From the NCBI GenBank assembly GCA_018267515.1, contig JAFDYJ010000030.1, positions 1-38,527 of the forward strand: DNA of 38,527 nt, read 5' to 3'. Positions 9,060 to 17,380 of this stretch are shown one piece after another. This stretch comes from Bacteroidota bacterium (GTDB lineage: Bacteria; Bacteroidota; Bacteroidia; Chitinophagales; Chitinophagaceae). Each line of letters begins with the position of its first letter. The first letter of the stretch is position 1. The notes beneath the pieces are model-generated. The model worked only from the letters and a program-made list of their open reading frames with translations, was not told the origin of the DNA and did no database searches. A program made the position numbers and the translations under genes.

Positions 9060-10343
9060 CTATTTTGATAACCCGGCTTTGTATCCCTTGATTGAATAAT
9101 ACAGTATGTAGAGATAACAAGGAATCATTAAATAAGCAAAGACAGACTGAAAATCATATGTTTCTTTTAACGATGCAAATAGCCTCGGTATTATGGCGCC
9201 GCCGGCAATACCCATAATTAAAATGGCAGAGCCGGTTTCGGTAAACTTTCCAAGCCGGTAAATAGCTAACGGAAAAATGGCCGGCCACATCATGGCATTG
9301 GCAAATCCTAATGCGGCAACAAAACCAACCGAAGTATACCCTTTGGTAAAGAAAGCACCTAACGTAAACAGTACTCCTAAAATTGCTGATATTCTCAGAC
9401 CTTTCTGTTGTGAAATATACTTTGGAATCGAAATTAAACCGGCAATATATCCCAACAACATAGCGCCTAACGTAAATGAAGTAAAATATTTTGTCTCATC
9501 TGTCGGAATATCAAATCCTTTTCCATAAATACCGATGGCGTCACCCGCCATTACTTCGGCTCCCACATAAACAAAAATACATAAGGCCCCCAGCCACAAA
9601 TGCGGGAATTGGAATATGCTTCTTTTACTCATTTCTGCACTTCCCTCCTGTGCTTTGTTTACTTCTGATCCTTTTATTTCAGGTAAGGGTGATTTTAAAA
9701 TCCAGATTGCAAAAATGAAAAGTATCGCTGCCATCAGCATATAAGGCATATAAACTTTAGAAGCAAATTCATTGAGAATGGATTCTTTTACTGCCGGATC
9801 GGTAGCTGCATTAACCCGGTCTTCAAATTGATTGATTCCTTTAAGAACAAATAAACTCAATACAATCGGGCTGATAATACCGGCCGCCTTATTAAAAATT
9901 CCCATGATGCTTATCCGTTGTGCCGCACTTTCAATAGGACCTATAATACTGACATAAGGATTGACAGCAGTCTGAAGTAATGAAAGACCTGATCCGATAA
10001 TAAACAGGCCGGTCAGGGCCAGTGTATAATTTCTATGAGTAGCGAATGTTCCAAATACAAAAGCGCCGATAGCCATTACAAGCAAACCGATGGCCATTCC
10101 TTTTTTCATTCCTGTTTTTCCTAATATCCATGAGGAAGGAAGAGCCAAAAAAAAGTATGCCATGTAAAAAGCAAAAGTCACCATAAAGGCTTTGGAATCC
10201 GTATCCAGGTGGAAAGCAAGTTTTACATAAAATAGCAGCGGGCCATTCACCCAGGTGACAAATCCGAATATAAAAAAGAGTAAAGCCAGGATGGCCATAG
10301 AAGTTACATAGCTCTTCCTGGTTGAATTAGTAGCAGTAGGCAT
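9060..10343 (-). CDS. FucP/GluP-type MFS sugar:proton symporter
   Basis: A 427-residue 12-TM major facilitator protein resembling the fucose/glucose/galactose permease branch (FucP, GluP). Supporting segments are the first helix LFFIFGFVTWVNGPLLFYVK, the helix 2 region FAFYMAYFFLALPSSWILGKTGMKKG, and SLLQTAVNPYVSIIGP, which matches the N-P-Y motif of this branch. It probably imports glucose, galactose or a similar hexose. It is the first gene of the leftward carbohydrate block and is divergent from a ROK glucokinase across 128 bp, giving a plausible uptake-and-phosphorylation pair. The exact sugar is unproven. No clear Bacteroidota -7 motif was found for this direction; the nearest is TACTTTG (reverse complement of 10386-10392), one base short of the consensus. 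Confidence 0.88.
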   Translation of the reverse strand: MPTATNSTRKSYVTSMAILALLFFIFGFVTWVNGPLLFYVKLAFHLDTDSKAFMVTFAFYMAYFFLALPSSWILGKTGMKKGMAIGLLVMAIGAFVFGTFATHRNYTLALTGLFIIGSGLSLLQTAVNPYVSIIGPIESAAQRISIMGIFNKAAGIISPIVLSLFVLKGINQFEDRVNAATDPAVKESILNEFASKVYMPYMLMAAILFIFAIWILKSPLPEIKGSEVNKAQEGSAEMSKRSIFQFPHLWLGALCIFVYVGAEVMAGDAIGIYGKGFDIPTDETKYFTSFTLGAMLLGYIAGLISIPKYISQQKGLRISAILGVLFTLGAFFTKGYTSVGFVAALGFANAMMWPAIFPLAIYRLGKFTETGSAILIMGIAGGAIIPRLFASLKETYDFQSVFAYLMIPCYLYILYYSIKGYKAGLSK

Positions 10344-10437
10344 TGTTTAAAATTTTCCCGAACTTAATGAAGAATAATTAATGCAGCAAAGTATTTTTAA
10401 AACTGCAGTTTTCTGGTTTTTCCTGAGCTAAGAGTTG

Positions 10438-10445
10438 TAAATTTG
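10438..10445 (+). promoter_or_regulatory. Predicted Bacteroidota -7 element (TAnnTTTG) for the ROK kinase
   Basis: TAAATTTG matches the TAnnTTTG consensus exactly and lies 26 bp before the kinase ATG, implying a leader of about 20 nt. The -33 box is weak: TTCTGG at 10411-10416 is the nearest TTTG-like word at suitable spacing. Confidence 0.45.
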
Positions 10446-10471
10446 AAAACTTCAATTAACAGGCAGCAACT

Positions 10472-11470
10472 ATGAATGACACTTCTAAAAATCTTGCTAT
10501 CGGAATCGACATCGGAGGCACCAACACTAAATACGGAATTGTAAATCACAGGGGAGAAATTTTGCAACAGAGCGAAATGAAAACCGAACAATTCTCCACT
10601 CCTGAGCTTTTTGTTGATGGTCTCTACAATGTTCTTAAGCCAATGATGGATACTGTTCCTGCCGGAACCCTGGTTGAGGGAATAGGTATTGGCGCCCCCA
10701 ATGGAAATCCTTTTCGGGGCACTATTGAATATGCTCCGAATTTAAGATGGAAAGGTGTCATCCGTTTATGCGATCTTGTTACTAAACGGTTTAATTTACC
10801 TTCTATAATAAATAATGATGCTAAAGCGGCTGCAATCGGAGAAATGACTTACGGTGCTGCCCGTGGAATGAAGGATTTTATCATGATCACTTTGGGTACA
10901 GGTGTAGGAAGCGGCATTGTCATTAACGGCCATGTGGTTTATGGTCATGATGGTTTTGCAGGAGAATTGGGACATACAACAATCCGCCCCGGGGGTCGCA
11001 AGCATTGGGGCACCGGAATGCATGGATCTCTGGAATGTTATACATCCGCCACCGGTATTGCTATCACAGCCAATGAAATGCTGGATGAAAATCCAAAAGT
11101 GGAAAGCTTAATGCGTCAATACAGCCGGGAAGAAATCAATTCCAAAATCGTTACCGAATGTGCACAGAAAGGCGACAAGCTGGCAAATGAAGTGTATCTT
11201 TTTACCGGCCAGATTTTAGGTGAAGCATTAGCCAATTTTGTAATGTTTTCTTCACCGGAAGCCATCATATTGTTTGGCGGCGTGATCAAAGCAGGAAATC
11301 TTATCATGCAGCCCACAAAAGAAAACATGGAGAAAAACCTGCTTCCGATTTATCAGAATAAAATAAAATTGATTTTTTCAGAATTAAAAGAAGCCGATGC
11401 CGCTATTCTCGGCGCCAGTGCATTAGTTTGGGAAATAGCAAAAAATAAAACTATCGTTTCCGGATCATAA
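10472..11470 (+). CDS. ROK-family sugar kinase, probable glucokinase
   Basis: A 332-residue ROK protein. The phosphate-binding motif IGIDIGGTNTKYGIV is at residues ~8-22; IINNDAKAAAIGE and the TLGTGVGSGIVINGHVVYGHDGFAGELGH core follow, and Asp in NND is the expected catalytic base. The probable reaction is ATP-dependent phosphorylation of glucose to glucose-6-phosphate in the cytoplasm. There is no N-terminal helix-turn-helix, so it is a kinase rather than a ROK repressor. The usual ROK zinc-binding cluster (C-x-C-G-x-x-G-C) is replaced by H-W-G-T-G-M-H-G-S-L-E-C (residues 178-189), leaving one Cys just after the conserved Glu. The gene is divergent from the sugar-permease/glycogen block and its 3' end overlaps the convergent glycosidase ORF by 20 bp. 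Confidence 0.9.
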   Translation: MNDTSKNLAIGIDIGGTNTKYGIVNHRGEILQQSEMKTEQFSTPELFVDGLYNVLKPMMDTVPAGTLVEGIGIGAPNGNPFRGTIEYAPNLRWKGVIRLCDLVTKRFNLPSIINNDAKAAAIGEMTYGAARGMKDFIMITLGTGVGSGIVINGHVVYGHDGFAGELGHTTIRPGGRKHWGTGMHGSLECYTSATGIAITANEMLDENPKVESLMRQYSREEINSKIVTECAQKGDKLANEVYLFTGQILGEALANFVMFSSPEAIILFGGVIKAGNLIMQPTKENMEKNLLPIYQNKIKLIFSELKEADAAILGASALVWEIAKNKTIVSGS

Positions 11471-12446
11471 AGACCGCAGGCACCGGCCGCTCGCCTGATT
11501 TATCTGAGGGTTGAATAGTCGGTTTGCCATTTACCAGCATTGCGCTGCTTCCTCCCCCATCTAAGTTCAGCGCTTCACGGCAGCCGAGGTCTCTGAGAAT
11601 TTTTGCTTCCTGTTCAAGATTAGCACCGGCAGCGTTAGGATTCCTGCCTTCAATGACTAAAAGAATCAATTTATTGTTTTGAGTATAACCAATTGCCGTT
11701 CTCGGATGTTTATCATACAATGCCTTTCCGGCAAACATCATTTCGTCATTATTTGAAATACTGATTTCTCCATTCTGTACTAAAACAGGTCCTCCACCAA
11801 TCACGGTTTGCATTTTCCATTTCCTGATTTTTTTCCCGGGATTATTTTTTAAATATTTCTTTATGCTTGCATTGCGCAAATAATTTCTGCTTCTTTTAAA
11901 ATCTATTGGCAATGCCAAAGGTTTTTCTGGCGATTCAAATGCCATTGGAAATTTCATAGAAGAATCGGCAGTAGTCCATGCAATATCCACTTTCCTGTTC
12001 TTATTAATACCAATAGCGCTTCTTAAGGTAAAAAAACGGAATAGCGAATCCTTCCCTCTACCCTTTACTAATTGTGTGTCGAAAGCTATCATCCTGCCAT
12101 CCCTGACCAACACATTCACATTTCGATTGGTTTGAAAAGAAAAGAAAGAGCAGTTGCTGACAATTAAGGGTTGATGGTTCCTGTCATAGTAACTTTTAGG
12201 TGTCAGCCGGCGATTTAATGTTGTATCAACCGTAAAATCTAAAGACTTATCTTTCAAGTCAGCTTCTATATAGTAGGCTCTGAAATTTCCGGTATCAATT
12301 CTTTCGTTGCTGAAATAAATATGAACTGATTTGGGTAAAGGTTGATAGAGGGAATCTACATTAATCCATTTTAATTGAGCAGAAACTACCGAACAATTAA
12401 TAATTAAAATTGAAGAATTAAAAATTAATAGAAATATTTTTTTCAT
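11451..12446 (-). CDS. Exported phosphodiester glycosidase (NAGPA / DUF2233 domain)
   Basis: The frame is open to 12491, but the ATG at 12446 is preferred. It begins a clean signal peptide ([24 protein letters not shown]) and overlaps the lipA stop in an ATGA, which favours translational coupling. The 331-residue product carries a phosphodiester glycosidase domain of the NAGPA type: [35 protein letters not shown], and the terminal signature [17 protein letters not shown]. Family members remove sugars from phosphodiester-linked conjugates (human NAGPA uncovers mannose-6-phosphate); the bacterial substrate is not known and may be an envelope or capsular glycophosphate. The signal-peptide region is extremely A/T-rich and contains a repeat word also found elsewhere in the window. 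Confidence 0.85.
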   Translation of the reverse strand: MKKIFLLIFNSSILIINCSVVSAQLKWINVDSLYQPLPKSVHIYFSNERIDTGNFRAYYIEADLKDKSLDFTVDTTLNRRLTPKSYYDRNHQPLIVSNCSFFSFQTNRNVNVLVRDGRMIAFDTQLVKGRGKDSLFRFFTLRSAIGINKNRKVDIAWTTADSSMKFPMAFESPEKPLALPIDFKRSRNYLRNASIKKYLKNNPGKKIRKWKMQTVIGGGPVLVQNGEISISNNDEMMFAGKALYDKHPRTAIGYTQNNKLILLVIEGRNPNAAGANLEQEAKILRDLGCREALNLDGGGSSAMLVNGKPTIQPSDKSGERPVPAVFMIRKR

Positions 12447-13384
12447 ACTTCCCGACTCTGACTTATGATTCCTGCCTGATTTTTCTCCCACTCTCTCCTT
12501 CCCAATCCGGCAATCACATGTCTTTCACTATGGTAAGAAGAGCGAACCAATGGGCCACTCTCCACATAATCCAATCCGAGTTTATACCCGATTTCACGAT
12601 ATTCAGCAAATTCATCAGGATGAACAAAACGAACTACGGGCAAATGTCTTTTAGTAGGTTGAAGATATTGCCCAAGTGTGATTACATCACATCCATTATC
12701 CCGCAGGTCAGTTATAGTTTGAATCACTTCTTCTTTTTTTTCACCCAGGCCCAGCATGATGCCGCTTTTTGTTCTCATGCCACCTTGCTTTAATATTCTT
12801 ATCACTTCCATACTACGCCAGTACTTTGCTTGTATGCGGACTAATTTGGTTAACCTTTCTACTGTTTCCACATTATGGCTTACTACTTCCGGAGCAGCTT
12901 CAATTATTCTTTGAATATCCTCTTTATTCCCCTTGAAATCAGGGATCAGTGTTTCTAATGTAGTTTGTGGATTTAATAATTTAACTGCTTTAATAGTATG
13001 TTGCCAAACAGTGGATCCCCCGTCAGGCAATTCATCCCTGTCCACAGAAGTGATCACGGCATGTTTTATTTTCATTAAATGAATAGCTTCAGCTACCCGT
13101 TGCGGCTCGTCCCAATCTACCGGTTGCGGACGTCCGGTAGCTACTGCACAAAAGCCACAGCTTCGGGTACAAATATTTCCTAATATCATAAAGGTAGCAG
13201 TACCCGCTCCCCAGCATTCTCCCATGTTGGGACAATTGCCGCTTTCACAAATTGTATGAAGTTTGTAATTGTCTACTAAACCACGAACGTGTTTAAAACT
13301 TTCACCTATCGGGAGTTTCACCCTTAGCCAATCGGGTTTCTTGATTTTAGTTTCCTGAGCAGTTTCACCGGTCTTGTCATTCAT
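12443..13384 (-). CDS. lipA: Lipoyl synthase
   Basis: A 313-residue radical-SAM enzyme that inserts two sulfurs into octanoyl groups on lipoyl domains. Both iron-sulfur sites are visible: the auxiliary cluster Cys46, Cys51 and Cys57 (C-x4-C-x5-C in [12 protein letters not shown]), and the radical-SAM Cys72, Cys76 and Cys79 (C-x3-C-x2-C in CTRSCGFC). The C-terminal RSSYH near residue 281 supplies the serine ligand of the auxiliary cluster. All key residues are present. It starts with ATG 17 bp after an outer-membrane protein gene, and its TGA overlaps the ATG of the phosphodiester glycosidase. lipB is not in the window. Confidence 0.96.
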   Translation of the reverse strand: MNDKTGETAQETKIKKPDWLRVKLPIGESFKHVRGLVDNYKLHTICESGNCPNMGECWGAGTATFMILGNICTRSCGFCAVATGRPQPVDWDEPQRVAEAIHLMKIKHAVITSVDRDELPDGGSTVWQHTIKAVKLLNPQTTLETLIPDFKGNKEDIQRIIEAAPEVVSHNVETVERLTKLVRIQAKYWRSMEVIRILKQGGMRTKSGIMLGLGEKKEEVIQTITDLRDNGCDVITLGQYLQPTKRHLPVVRFVHPDEFAEYREIGYKLGLDYVESGPLVRSSYHSERHVIAGLGRREWEKNQAGIISQSREV

Positions 13385-13401
13385 ACTGCAAAAATACTTG
13401 A

Positions 13402-14211
13402 TTAACGTCTTCGTCCAAAGTCAAGAGATATATAACCCTGGAAGAAGAGCCGCTTATCTTTCTGAAAAACCATAATAGGAATTTTTTGTGCATAAAACTC
13501 CAGGCTTACTCCTGCTTCAATTCCGGACACGACTTCATTGAAGCGTCCATAATCAAAACGTAATGCTGCTTTCACAAACCCACCCGGGCGAATCTTGATT
13601 TCTCCCCAGCCTTTACCGAATCCGCCACCACCAATAATGGTAGGTCCCAAAAACAAGGCGCTGTCGGATGGAGTTAATTTTATTGTAGTGTCATTCCCGG
13701 AAATAGGATTTCTGACTTCCAGGTAATAGGGTCTTAATAAACCCAACGCAAGACCTGCGGTATAAACAGCAGATACGGCTACCCCGTTTTTATTTCCTTT
13801 TTGACCTAAAATAAATTGCTGGCCTATTCCCAATGTGACAGGATAAAAATAATTGGCTTTCCCATATATGAATGGATTTCCAAAAAATACACCGCCATTA
13901 GGTAATTTTTCTTCTTTCTGATCCTTTGTTTCATTTATATCCAAACGAAAGAGAGTAGTCTTTCTTGGTGTTTTCATTTTACCAAATTCATAAAAACCAC
14001 CAAAACCATTAGTGCGAAATTGAATTCCAAAAATACTTTGCCTGGAATATACCAATTGGCCTTCTTCTGCCTGCCTGATCAGTGTATTGATCTTTTGCCT
14101 GCGGGCTTCTTTTTTTGCAGCTTTGGAATCTTGTTTCGTTTGACGGTTATCCTGGCTGAAGGCAATACCTGCAAATAGGATCAGGGTAAAAAAAAGAATT
14201 ACTTTCTTCAC
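13402..14211 (-). CDS. Predicted outer-membrane beta-barrel protein of unknown function
   Basis: A 269-residue protein with a signal peptide (cleavage after IAFSQ, residue 20), a short highly charged Lys/Arg/Gln-rich segment (~21-45), and then alternating aromatic/polar strands rich in Gly, Tyr and Phe (for example [21 protein letters not shown] and [21 protein letters not shown]). It ends in [14 protein letters not shown], consistent with a barrel in the outer membrane. I do not recognise a named family. It is the first gene of a unit with lipA (17-bp gap) and the glycosidase; the link to lipoylation is probably only transcriptional. The basic stretch after the signal peptide may sit on the periplasmic side. 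Confidence 0.75.
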   Translation of the reverse strand: MKKVILFFTLILFAGIAFSQDNRQTKQDSKAAKKEARRQKINTLIRQAEEGQLVYSRQSIFGIQFRTNGFGGFYEFGKMKTPRKTTLFRLDINETKDQKEEKLPNGGVFFGNPFIYGKANYFYPVTLGIGQQFILGQKGNKNGVAVSAVYTAGLALGLLRPYYLEVRNPISGNDTTIKLTPSDSALFLGPTIIGGGGFGKGWGEIKIRPGGFVKAALRFDYGRFNEVVSGIEAGVSLEFYAQKIPIMVFQKDKRLFFQGYISLDFGRRR

Positions 14212-14262
14212 TAGATACTGTTTATTACTGTTAGTAACGTAAATTTAGGGCAAAAATTGATA

Positions 14263-14679
14263 ATGACATCAACAGTAGTTTATAATGGCGAGTTAAGAAC
14301 TTTATGTACCCATTTGAAAAGCGGATCTACGCTGGAAACGGATGCCCCCACTGATAATAACGGGAAGGGGGAACGTTTTTCTCCTACCGATTTAGTGGCT
14401 ACTTCATTGGCTACCTGCATGCTTACTTTAATGGGAATAAAATCCCGTAACAGCATGGGATTTGATCTTACAGGAATGAAAACCGATGTGTTGAAAATTA
14501 TGAAAGCAGATCCACGTAGGGTTGGCATCATCGAAATCACTTTTCATATCCCGGATTCTTTGAAAGATGCGGATGAAAAAACGAAAACCATCCTGAAAAA
14601 TGTAGGAATGAATTGCCCGGTTTTTAAAAGTATTCACCCCGATATAGAAGTGAAAGTGGACTGGGGTGCCTGGACATAA
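14263..14679 (+). CDS. OsmC family peroxiredoxin-like protein
   Basis: A TTG at 14257 is also in frame, but the ATG at 14263 is the likelier start (138 residues; MTSTVVYNGELRT). Members reduce organic hydroperoxides with a pair of cysteines. Both are present: Cys52 in LATCMLTLMG, in the central helix, and Cys118 in GMNCPVFKSIHP. The segment RFSPTDLVATSLATC is the family hallmark. This branch (YhfA-like/OsmC) is cytoplasmic. It is divergent from the outer-membrane protein gene across about 50 bp. No full TAnnTTTG was found; TAAATTTA at 14240-14247 is one base off. Confidence 0.9.
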   Translation: MTSTVVYNGELRTLCTHLKSGSTLETDAPTDNNGKGERFSPTDLVATSLATCMLTLMGIKSRNSMGFDLTGMKTDVLKIMKADPRRVGIIEITFHIPDSLKDADEKTKTILKNVGMNCPVFKSIHPDIEVKVDWGAWT

Positions 14680-14699
14680 TATTTCTTTTTTGCCGGAGC

Positions 14700-14734
14700 A
14701 ATTCATTATTGGAAATGAATCATTCCAATGAATT
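14700..14734. repeat. Bulged hairpin downstream of the OsmC gene
   Basis: AATTCA and TTGGAA (14700-14705 and 14709-14714, separated by a 3-nt bulge) pair with TTCCAA and TGAATT (14723-14728 and 14729-14734), giving 12 bp around an 8-nt loop. There is no T-run after it, so it is a weak terminator candidate at best. Confidence 0.4.
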
Positions 14735-14800
14735 CAGGCTGCCTTATCGTTAAGTAGCTGCATTCAATAATAGGACAATAACAGCTAAAAGAAAACAACT

Positions 14801-15577
14801 ATGACAAGCGGCTATTCCGATGTTAATGGAATAAAAATGTATTATGAACAATACGGAAAGGGTAAGCCGCTCGTACTCATTCATGGTGGAGGATCTACAA
14901 TTCAAACTACTTTCGGCAGGATCATTCCTTTATTTTCAAAAGAAAGAAAACTTATTTGTGTTGAACTGCAGGCACACGGAAGATCAGGAGACCGAAATAC
15001 ACCCATATCATTTGAACAAGATGCTGATGATGTAGCTACTCTTCTTAAAAACTTAAATATAGACAAAGCCGACATATTTGGTTTTAGTAACGGAGGCAAT
15101 ACGGCATTACAAATTGCAATAAGGCATTCTGGAATTTGCAAAAAAATCATTGCAGGTTCTGTATTACTAAAACGCAACGGAGCATTGCCTCAGTTTTGGG
15201 ATTTTATGAAAAATGGAACATTTGATCAAATGCCTCAGCCATACAAAGAAGCCTTTCTTAAAGTAAATCCAGATAACAAGAAACTTCTGACCATGTATCA
15301 GAAATGCGCTGACCGGGTTATAAACTTAAAAGACTTTTCTGATGACCAGGTTCGATCAATAAAATCCCCGGTTTTACTGATAAACGGTGACCGTGACGTT
15401 GCCACTGCTGAGCATATTGTAGCTATGTCTGAATTAATTCCTGACTGCAAATTGGCAATTATTCCGGGAGGTCACGGAGCCTATATCGGCGAGATAACAA
15501 CCTTAAAGCCCGATTATAAAACGAGTGACTTCATTATCCCGTTAATTGAAAATTTCCTGGATGAAAAATTGGATTAA
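14801..15577 (+). CDS. Alpha/beta-hydrolase fold protein
   Basis: A 258-residue hydrolase without a signal peptide. The oxyanion-hole motif LVLIHGGG is at ~25-31, the nucleophile elbow G-F-S-N-G-G has Ser96, the acid is Asp197 or Asp199 in NGDRD, and His225 in GGHGAYIG completes the triad. The substrate cannot be inferred; this sequence type includes esterases, haloperoxidase-like and carbon-carbon hydrolases. The ATG follows AAAAGAAAACAACT, with no good Shine-Dalgarno. It stands alone, 121 bp after osmC and 286 bp before the amidohydrolase. The downstream gap holds only a weak A/T hairpin (CTTTTTT at 15626-15632 with AAAAAAG at 15639-15645). Confidence 0.88.
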   Translation: MTSGYSDVNGIKMYYEQYGKGKPLVLIHGGGSTIQTTFGRIIPLFSKERKLICVELQAHGRSGDRNTPISFEQDADDVATLLKNLNIDKADIFGFSNGGNTALQIAIRHSGICKKIIAGSVLLKRNGALPQFWDFMKNGTFDQMPQPYKEAFLKVNPDNKKLLTMYQKCADRVINLKDFSDDQVRSIKSPVLLINGDRDVATAEHIVAMSELIPDCKLAIIPGGHGAYIGEITTLKPDYKTSDFIIPLIENFLDEKLD

Positions 15578-15863
15578 CTATCCCGGCTTTTATAAATAAA
15601 ATAAAACCTGCCACCGTTAAAGATCCTTTTTTCAACTTAAAAAAGTCAAGAATACATTTTCGGTTTTTATAATCCAATTCTTATATACGTTGATATTTTT
15701 AAGGCAGCGAATGTCGTTTACAAAAACCGGGTACATCCTTAAGACATTTATTTGCAGATACGGTAATAGCAATGATGAAAAAATATTAGATTTGATTAGC
15801 CTCAATGGGTATTCTGAATTTTACATACTCATTGATAAATAAGAAATAACATAATAGAATATC

Positions 15864-17309
15864 ATGAAATCATCTTTTATCTCATTTTTGTTTCTGGCAT
15901 TCGTATGCAGTTGTATTGCCCAGGGAAAAAATACTAATAAAACAGATGCATTAAAGAATGAAACAGCAGCTTCCATACAAGCCGGATATGAGGCTTATAA
16001 AAAGATTGCTTTAGGTATTTGGGATTATGCAGAATTAGGATATAAAGAGATCAAAAGCTCTGCTTTACTCAAAAATACTTTAAAAGACAGTGGCTTCACA
16101 ATTGAAGAAGCTGTAGCCGGAATGCCTACTGCATTCATTGCTTCTTATGGAAGCGGTTCACCTGTTATTGTTCTTCTTGCGGAATATGATGCTTTGCCCG
16201 GGCTATCACAAAATATTTCTCCGGTAAAAACTCCGATAGCAGATAAGCCAAACGGACATGGATGTGGTCATAATTTATTTGGCACCGGCTCTGTTGCTGC
16301 GGGTATAGCCATTAAAAAATTGTTAGTCGCAGGAAAAATAAAAGGCACTATAAAAGTATTTGGTTGTCCTGCCGAAGAAGGTGGAAGCGGAAAAGTGTAT
16401 TTGGTTCGGGAGGGATTATTTAAAAATGCAGACATAGCGCTTCACTGGCATCCTATGGATCATAATGCAGTTATATACACCAGTGCCCTGGCTAATAAGT
16501 CAGCTAAGTTCAGGTTTTACGGTATAGCCTCACATGCTTCCATGTCACCTGAGCAAGGTCGTTCTGCCTTAGATGCTGTAGAGGCAATGAATAATATGGT
16601 GAATATGATGAGGGAACATATACCACAGGAAGCCCGCATTCATTATGTAATTACTAATGGTGGTAAAGCGCCAAATGTAGTACCCGATTTTGCCGAAGTC
16701 TATTATTATGTAAGACACCCTGATAAAACAGTAGCTATTTCCCTTTTTGACAGGATCGTAAAAGCGGCAGAGGGTGCGGCACTGGGTACGGGAACAAAAA
16801 TGGATTACGAAATAATTGCCGGCACACACGATCTGCTTATAAACAAAACACTTGCAGGAAACCTGCAAACCAATTTAGAAAAAGTGGGTGGCGTTATATA
16901 CACGGAAGAAGAAAAAATATTTGCAGCTGAGATTCAAAAGAGCTTTTTAGGAAAAGCACCATCAGCGGATTCAGCAGCAATCATAAAACCGTTGCAAATT
17001 AAAAAGGATCAAGGTTCAACCGATGTCGGAGACGTTAGCTATGTGGTTCCGACCGGAGGTGTTGAAATTGCAACATGGGTGCCCGGTACGAGTGCACATA
17101 GCTGGCAGGCGGTAGCCAGTAGTGGTAGAGATTTGGGTGTAAAAGGAATGATAGTAGCCGCCAAAGCCCTGGCATTTACGGCAATTGACTTGTTCACAAA
17201 TCCGGACTTAAGTGAAAAAGCAAAGGAAGAATTCAGAAATTCAAAAGGAGATTATCAATACAAGGCATTACTTGGAGACAGAAAGCCGGCTCTTAACTAC
17301 AGGGATTAA
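15864..17309 (+). CDS. Exported M20-family amidohydrolase (AbgB-like)
   Basis: A 481-residue protein with an N-terminal export signal (hydrophobic FLFLAFVCSC, then IAQ; cleavage near residue 20, though a lipoprotein Cys cannot be ruled out). The M20 metal-binding elements are LAEYDALPG (~105-113), GHGCGHN (131-137), the paired acidics CPAEEGG (Glu171/Glu172), and the ALHWHP histidines (194, 196). A dimerisation domain (ASHASMSPEQGRSALDAVEAMN) and a final AHSWQ histidine follow. It resembles the p-aminobenzoyl-glutamate hydrolase subunit B / amidohydrolase group; expected substrates are N-acyl or aminobenzoyl amino acids. A TAGATTTG motif at 15787-15794 fits the -7 consensus but has no -33 partner at normal spacing. 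Confidence 0.9.
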   Translation: MKSSFISFLFLAFVCSCIAQGKNTNKTDALKNETAASIQAGYEAYKKIALGIWDYAELGYKEIKSSALLKNTLKDSGFTIEEAVAGMPTAFIASYGSGSPVIVLLAEYDALPGLSQNISPVKTPIADKPNGHGCGHNLFGTGSVAAGIAIKKLLVAGKIKGTIKVFGCPAEEGGSGKVYLVREGLFKNADIALHWHPMDHNAVIYTSALANKSAKFRFYGIASHASMSPEQGRSALDAVEAMNNMVNMMREHIPQEARIHYVITNGGKAPNVVPDFAEVYYYVRHPDKTVAISLFDRIVKAAEGAALGTGTKMDYEIIAGTHDLLINKTLAGNLQTNLEKVGGVIYTEEEKIFAAEIQKSFLGKAPSADSAAIIKPLQIKKDQGSTDVGDVSYVVPTGGVEIATWVPGTSAHSWQAVASSGRDLGVKGMIVAAKALAFTAIDLFTNPDLSEKAKEEFRNSKGDYQYKALLGDRKPALNYRD

Positions 17310-17320
17310 ATAAAGATATT

Positions 17321-17352
17321 GGATTACAGTGTAATTGTAATCCCCTTTTATT
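17321..17352 (+). terminator. Rho-independent terminator after the M20 gene
   Basis: GGATTACA (17321-17328) pairs with TGTAATCC (17336-17343) around a 7-nt loop and is followed by CCTTTTATTT. It lies 11 bp after the amidohydrolase stop and before the convergent DUF2851 gene. Confidence 0.65.
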
Positions 17353-17380
17353 TAATCTATTATCCGGAAATTTATCCTTT

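Noticed and set aside
11451-11470. Possible frameshift or misassembly where the ROK kinase and glycosidase 3' ends overlap
   Set aside because: Both C-termini look complete; a 20-bp tail-to-tail overlap of convergent genes is ordinary.
15711-15842. 43-codon ORF (MSFTKTGYILKTFICRYGNS...) just before the M20 gene
   Set aside because: Short, without a ribosome binding site, domain or neighbour link; its length is expected by chance in AT-rich DNA.
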